Source: Chitinophaga silvatica (GTDB lineage: Bacteria; Bacteroidota; Bacteroidia; Chitinophagales; Chitinophagaceae). From it: a DNA stretch of 64,000 nucleotides. Numbering within the stretch: the first letter of the stretch is position 1; each line of letters opens with the position of its first letter. This document shows positions 60,006 through 64,000 of the stretch, one piece after another. The position numbers were made by a program, and so were the translations under genes. The notes beneath the pieces are model-generated. The model ran no database searches. It saw nothing but the letters and a program-made list of their open reading frames with translations, and was not told where the DNA came from. Where the stretch lies: assembly GCF_003419895.1 (NCBI RefSeq), contig NZ_QPMM01000011.1, forward strand, positions 124,001 to 188,000, read 5' to 3'.

Positions 60006-60896
60006 ATGAGAGTATTAAAAACAGAAATTACTCCTTTAACCAATGAAATTTTGCACATAGATGTAAGAGATCAGATGTTTTTATGGTCGCCCTATCATAC
60101 ACAACCCTGTTTTCATTCTCATCCTGAATTAGAACTTGTTTTTATTCTTGAAGGATTTGGAAAACGGATCATTGGCAATAAGATTGAACCTTTTGAAGCG
60201 GGAGATATGGTGTTCGTAGGCTCCAATGTGCCTCATTTATGGTTAAGCGATCCCGCATTTTACGAAGAAGGTTCAGAGCTCAGGTCTAAGGTGATAGTCA
60301 CCTATATCAATCCCAAGGCTTTTATCGAGGTGTTTGATTCCATAAAAGAGTTTGAAAGCATTCGGGAAATGATCAAACAATCATCTAAAGGGATCAGAAT
60401 TTTTGGTGAAACCCGGAAAGTCATTGCCGAAAAGCTGATCTCTCTTTCTAATATTGAAGGGTTTGAAAAGGTAAACGGACTTCTGCAGATCATGAATATT
60501 ATCTCTGTTTCTAATGAAAAGGAATTCATTTTTAACAATTATGAGACTGATTATTACGACGATTTGTATCCCGACCGGTTGGTGGATGTCATAAAATTTT
60601 TAAAAGAGAATTTGCATGAACAAATCACTTTACGGCAGGTGGCAGATATAGCCAGCATGACAGAACAGAGCTTTTGCCGTTTTTTTAAAAAGAGAACTCA
60701 GAAAAACTTCTCCCGCTATTTGAGTGACTTGCGGATTGTGCATGCCTGTCATTTGTTGGTACAAAGCGACAACTCTATAAGAGAAATTGCAGGCCAGTGT
60801 GGCTATAGCTCGGCTTCGCACTTTTGTAAAGTGTTTAAAGAGCATACCGGGGTTAGTCCGCTGCAGTATAAAACATCAGCAAACCAGGAACGTTAG
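60006..60896 (+). CDS. AraC-family regulator with cupin N-terminus
   Basis: 296-aa transcription factor. A cupin sensing domain covers about residues 15-110 (Cys-Phe-His-Ser-His-Pro-Glu-Leu-Glu-Leu near 35, Phe-Glu-Ala-Gly-Asp-Met-Val-Phe near 63). The C-terminal two HTHs of AraC lie at about 190-292: Ile-Thr-Leu-Arg-Gln-Val-Ala-Asp-Ile-Ala, Phe-Cys-Arg-Phe-Phe-Lys-Lys-Arg, Ile-Arg-Glu-Ile-Ala-Gly-Gln-Cys-Gly-Tyr, then His-Thr-Gly-Val-Ser-Pro. The usual sugar-type regulator. It probably controls the divergent isomerase-like gene and perhaps the quinoprotein gene downstream. Confidence 0.92.
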   Translation: MRVLKTEITPLTNEILHIDVRDQMFLWSPYHTQPCFHSHPELELVFILEGFGKRIIGNKIEPFEAGDMVFVGSNVPHLWLSDPAFYEEGSELRSKVIVTYINPKAFIEVFDSIKEFESIREMIKQSSKGIRIFGETRKVIAEKLISLSNIEGFEKVNGLLQIMNIISVSNEKEFIFNNYETDYYDDLYPDRLVDVIKFLKENLHEQITLRQVADIASMTEQSFCRFFKKRTQKNFSRYLSDLRIVHACHLLVQSDNSIREIAGQCGYSSASHFCKVFKEHTGVSPLQYKTSANQER

Positions 60897-61085
60897 CCAT
60901 TAATTGATTTAAGTACGAGTAATATCACTGTTAGCTGGCGGGTGGTGATAAAATAGGACCTTCCTGCAAAAGATTTCAAAGCTTTAACCTGATAGATAAT
61001 AAAGTTGTATAACAGGTTAATATTTTGATATTTTTATCATTCCAGAGGATTTACTTTCACGTGAAAATGTGAATATTATATTACT

Positions 61086-63275
61086 ATGCATAATTCGGTA
61101 AAATTTGCCAACATAATCAGAAGAGGAAAACTCTTGCTGCTTATTTGTTTTACGACTTTTTATAGTGCTTGTGGCCCCGGCGGAGCTAAAAAATACACAG
61201 ACTGGAAGGTTACTGGCGGAAGCAGGGAAAATGTCAGGTATTCCTCCCTGAACCAGATCGATACAAGTAATGTGGATCAACTGAACGTTGCATGGGTTTA
61301 CTACTCAGAAAAACAGGATAGTAGCAGGTATGGCTCTATGCAGTGTAACCCGATCGTCGTTGATAATACGCTTTTTGGAGTATCGCCAAAATTGAAATTG
61401 TTTGCTTTGGATGCTGCCACAGGAGTTGAAAAATGGTCGTTTAATCCTGCAGATACTATAGCCAATAAAACATGGCACCGCAGCAGCGTTAATATGAACC
61501 GTGGGGTCGCATACTGGGCAGATGGTGATGATAAAAGAATTATTTATACAGTTGGATCAGTTGCCTTGTGCGTAAATGCACAAACAGGTAAATTGGTTAC
61601 TTCATTCGGGAAAGATGGGGGAATTGATTTAAGAAATGGTTTGGACAGGGATTCATCGAAAGTTTTCGTTGCACCTACTTCGCCAGTAATGATTTATAAA
61701 GATCTTTTCTTTCTTAGTGGACTTGTTGGGGAAGAAACACCCGGGCATATCAGAGCATTTGATGTGAGAACAGGCAAGCAGAAATGGATTTTTCATACAA
61801 TTCCCTATCCCGGCGAGCCTGGTTATGAAACCTGGGAAGATTCAACCGCCTATAAATACATGGGATCTACCAATAGTTGGTCGGGCTTCAGTTTGGATGA
61901 AAAAAGAGGAATCCTTTATGCACCAACCGGCAATCCAACCAACGATTTTTATGGTGGGCAAAGAAGAGGAGCCGGATTATATGGAAACTGTATTCTGGCA
62001 CTTGATGCAGCTACCGGGAAGTTGATATGGCATTTTCAGACAGTACATCATGATGTTTGGGATATGGACCTATCATCTCCTCCGGTTTTGGTAACGATTA
62101 AAAAAGATGGAAAAGCAATTGATGCTGTAGTACAATCAACAAAAACAGGTTTAATATTTATTCTGAATCGGGAAACGGGAGAACCTATTTATCCAATTGA
62201 GGAAAGAGCTGTAGATACTACTACTGCCTTGGCAAGAGAGCAATTATGGCCCACTCAACCCTTTCCAACATTACCGAAACCATTCGCACGGCATACCCTG
62301 ACCGAAGCAGATCTCAACAGATTAGTAGATGATTCTTCCTACCAGGATATATTAACGCGTTTTAGAAGCTATCGTGCAGGATCAATTTTTACACCACCAT
62401 CAAAGGAAGGAACAGTAGTATTTCCTGGCTATGATGGCGGCGGCGAATGGGGAGGACCTTCAGTTGATCCTGAAACCAATGTACTATATGTTAATGCCAA
62501 TGAAATGGCATGGGTGCTGAATATTATTGATAACAATGCCCCGAAAGAAGAAAAGAGAACCAAACTAGAGGCTGGAGCAGCATTTTACAATCAGTATTGT
62601 ATGGGATGCCATGGTCCTGAACGTATGGGGGGCGGTGACTATCCTTCTATTATCGGAGTGGAAAATAAATATAACTACACACGGTTTCTCGAATTGCTTT
62701 CAACAGGAAGAAGGATGATGCCAGGTTTTAATAATCTCGATTCATTGGAAAAAGATGCAATCGCATCATTCATTCTTAATATTAAGCAACAACAAAACCA
62801 GGAATATAAAGGCCGGAACGAGAAGCGGGATGCTCCACCAAGAGCACTTTATGGATTTACAGGTTATCATAAATTCCTGACAAAGGAAGGTTATCCGGCT
62901 ATTAGTCCTCCTTGGGGTACTATAAGTGCAATTAACCTTAATAGTGGGGAATACCTTTGGAAAATTCCATTTGGTGAGTTTGAGGAATTAAGCAAGAAAG
63001 GAATACCAGAAACAGGAAGAGAGAATTATGGTGGCCCTGTTACCACGGCCGGAGGAATTTTGTTTATCGGAGCATCGGCAGATGGTTATATGAGAGCTTA
63101 TAACAAGCGTACTGGGGCGTTGCTCTGGAAAGTAAAGCTTCCAGCTCCTGGGGTGGCTACTCCGGCAATTTACTCGATCAACGGAAAGCAATATGTTGTA
63201 ATAGCATGTGGTGGGTCTAAATGGGGTGGACAATCATCCGATGCCTATGTAGCTTTTGCGTTACCAGGGAAATAA
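61086..63275 (+). CDS. Quinoprotein dehydrogenase (PQQ beta-propeller) with inserted cytochrome c domain
   Basis: 729-aa lipoprotein (lipobox Phe-Tyr-Ser-Ala-Cys near 32). It has the eight-bladed PQQ-dependent dehydrogenase propeller with repeated Ala-Ala-Thr-Gly-x-x-x-Trp type blades: Leu-Asp-Ala-Ala-Thr-Gly-Val-Glu-Lys-Trp near 110, Leu-Asp-Ala-Ala-Thr-Gly-Lys-Leu-Ile-Trp near 308, Asn-Lys-Arg-Thr-Gly-Ala-Leu-Leu-Trp near 668. A class I cytochrome c domain is inserted near 493-570 (Cys-Met-Gly-Cys-His, Met-Met-Pro-Gly-Phe as likely Met ligand). It resembles membrane glucose dehydrogenases but lacks their N-terminal membrane part. Electrons would pass from PQQ to haem within one chain. It is the second such fusion in the window. 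Confidence 0.88.
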   Translation: MHNSVKFANIIRRGKLLLLICFTTFYSACGPGGAKKYTDWKVTGGSRENVRYSSLNQIDTSNVDQLNVAWVYYSEKQDSSRYGSMQCNPIVVDNTLFGVSPKLKLFALDAATGVEKWSFNPADTIANKTWHRSSVNMNRGVAYWADGDDKRIIYTVGSVALCVNAQTGKLVTSFGKDGGIDLRNGLDRDSSKVFVAPTSPVMIYKDLFFLSGLVGEETPGHIRAFDVRTGKQKWIFHTIPYPGEPGYETWEDSTAYKYMGSTNSWSGFSLDEKRGILYAPTGNPTNDFYGGQRRGAGLYGNCILALDAATGKLIWHFQTVHHDVWDMDLSSPPVLVTIKKDGKAIDAVVQSTKTGLIFILNRETGEPIYPIEERAVDTTTALAREQLWPTQPFPTLPKPFARHTLTEADLNRLVDDSSYQDILTRFRSYRAGSIFTPPSKEGTVVFPGYDGGGEWGGPSVDPETNVLYVNANEMAWVLNIIDNNAPKEEKRTKLEAGAAFYNQYCMGCHGPERMGGGDYPSIIGVENKYNYTRFLELLSTGRRMMPGFNNLDSLEKDAIASFILNIKQQQNQEYKGRNEKRDAPPRALYGFTGYHKFLTKEGYPAISPPWGTISAINLNSGEYLWKIPFGEFEELSKKGIPETGRENYGGPVTTAGGILFIGASADGYMRAYNKRTGALLWKVKLPAPGVATPAIYSINGKQYVVIACGGSKWGGQSSDAYVAFALPGK

Positions 63276-63359
63276 TGAGGATCCGGTTTTGAGGCAGCCT
63301 TAATAAATAATATTTGGCTTCTAAGCCTAAAAATGTCAGAATCCGGTGAACTTTTTTGA

Positions 63360-63393
63360 GCCTTCTGCAGTTACAGACTGCAGAAGGCTTTTT
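63360..63393 (+). terminator. Terminator of the quinoprotein gene
   Basis: Perfect 11-bp arms (GCCTTCTGCAG and CTGCAGAAGGC) with a 7-nt loop and a following T-run. Located 85 bases after the stop of the quinoprotein gene and 13 bases before the next gene start. Confidence 0.85.
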
Positions 63394-63405
63394 GATTTCT
63401 GAAAT

Positions 63406-64000
63406 ATGCAACAAATATTATTAATCGGAGATATACAGGATTTACAGGAAAATATTGGTGAGCTACTGGAAATGAATGGGTACGAGGTAATTACTGCACC
63501 AAATGGGAGGGAGGGCATTAGCCTGGCGGAAGCACAGCAACCTGATATTATCCTGTGTGAGATGAATATGAAAGGTATTGATGGTTTGGGCGTTTTAAAT
63601 CTTGTGCGCAAGAACCCAGACCTGGAAAAGGTGCCTTTTATATTTATAGCAGAAAAGTACAATGCCCGCCTATTTAGGTCGGCAATGAATCTGGGTGCAG
63701 ATGATTACCTTATCAATCCGTTTTCCAATAATGATCTGTTGCTGACAGTAGAAAACAGACTACGCCAATATCGCAGGGAAATGGTTGATATGTCTAATAC
63801 CTCTACAGTATCTGGGCATAGAGATATGTTGCGCCTGGTAAATGAATTCATAGAGAACAGAAATACTATGGTGCTGGCTCCACAGGAAATCGTTTACAAA
63901 GAAGGAGGGGTTCCCCGTTTTTTATATTATGTGCTTAAAGGAAAGGTAAAAACAATTAAGACGCATGAAGATGGGAAGGACCTGGTAATCGGATTATATA
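63406..64000 (+). CDS. Degenerate receiver fused to Crp-type cNMP domain (partial)
   Basis: The gene starts at ATG 63406 and runs off the right edge (198 codons visible). A receiver-type domain covers about residues 1-120, then a linker and the start of a Crp/Fnr-type cyclic-nucleotide-binding domain (from about 155, with Val-Tyr-Lys-Glu-Gly-Gly and Val-Leu-Lys-Gly-Lys-Val). The receiver lacks its working residues. The phosphoacceptor Asp is Glu in Ile-Leu-Cys-Glu-Met-Asn-Met near 53, the Thr switch is Ala in Phe-Ile-Ala-Glu-Lys, and the Lys is Asn in Leu-Ile-Asn-Pro-Phe. This fusion is known in the phylum with intact residues. Phosphorylation control is unlikely here. Confidence 0.8.
   Translation, partial: MQQILLIGDIQDLQENIGELLEMNGYEVITAPNGREGISLAEAQQPDIILCEMNMKGIDGLGVLNLVRKNPDLEKVPFIFIAEKYNARLFRSAMNLGADDYLINPFSNNDLLLTVENRLRQYRREMVDMSNTSTVSGHRDMLRLVNEFIENRNTMVLAPQEIVYKEGGVPRFLYYVLKGKVKTIKTHEDGKDLVIGLY

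Overview
The window looks like a chromosomal segment of a Bacteroidota (Bacteroidetes) bacterium, most probably from the Chitinophaga group. The evidence is a SusC/SusD pair, lipoprotein signals with short lipobox motifs, CarboxypepD_reg-type outer-membrane barrels, TAnnTTTG-like promoter elements, a GMC oxidoreductase paired with a gluconate-2-dehydrogenase subunit-3 protein, and an almost complete lack of Shine-Dalgarno sequences. The genus is an inference; no 16S gene is present.

Layout. (1) 1-8.6 kb, chromosomal: a partial gene, a minus-strand set of a GH43 glycosidase, an outer-membrane barrel and a CBM9-like secreted protein, a lipoprotein, a divergent HxlR regulator/NmrA-type oxidoreductase pair, and a small secreted protein. 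(2) 8.6-33.0 kb, a genomic island of about 24.4 kb inserted at the 3' end of a tRNA-Leu(CAA) gene. It is bounded by 17-bp direct repeats, carries a tyrosine integrase next to the intact tRNA, and has an excisionase-like gene killed by a nonsense codon. No relaxase, type IV coupling protein or conjugation gene is visible, so it is a mobilised defence island rather than an ICE. Cargo from left to right: a TAXI-type solute-binding protein (frameshifted) divergent from a 750-aa membrane protein of unknown function; an AbiE toxin-antitoxin pair with two operators and a frameshifted toxin; a type I restriction system (hsdR-M-S); a RecD-like helicase fused to a PD-(D/E)XK nuclease; a cytosolic 5'-nucleotidase and an XRE regulator; and a cluster of a sensorless histidine kinase, a HEPN protein and several small unknown proteins. 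(3) 33.1-37.3 kb, chromosomal: fabI, a DUF2625 gene, a long inverted repeat and a GMC oxidoreductase pair. (4) 37.7-63.3 kb, a large catabolic locus: a FCD-type GntR regulator, SusC/SusD, and then an 11-gene tightly packed run (aminotransferase, galactonate-dehydratase-like enolase-superfamily enzyme, SDR, ceramidase-like hydrolase, Na+ symporter, Nramp-fold carrier, PQQ/cytochrome c dehydrogenase, two Gfo/Idh-type oxidoreductases, epimerase-like SDR, DapA-like lyase, M20 deacylase). It is followed by a sugar isomerase-like lipoprotein, an AraC regulator and a second quinoprotein-cytochrome c. (5) The right edge holds the start of a receiver-Crp fusion whose receiver has lost its phosphorylation residues.

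How it works together. The catabolic locus has SusCD but no glycosidase in the operon. It has a FCD regulator, a dehydratase, a DapA-like aldolase, an aminotransferase and deacylases. I read this as uptake and breakdown of a small acylated and/or aminated sugar acid rather than a polysaccharide. The island looks like a degenerating but still gene-rich defence cargo. The strongest candidates for something undescribed are the TAXI/750-aa membrane pair, the helicase-nuclease with its neighbouring nucleotidase, the small-protein cluster at 26-31 kb with its shared palindromes, and the sugar-acid locus with its Nramp-fold carrier that lacks metal ligands. All similarity calls are from motif reading; no database search was run.
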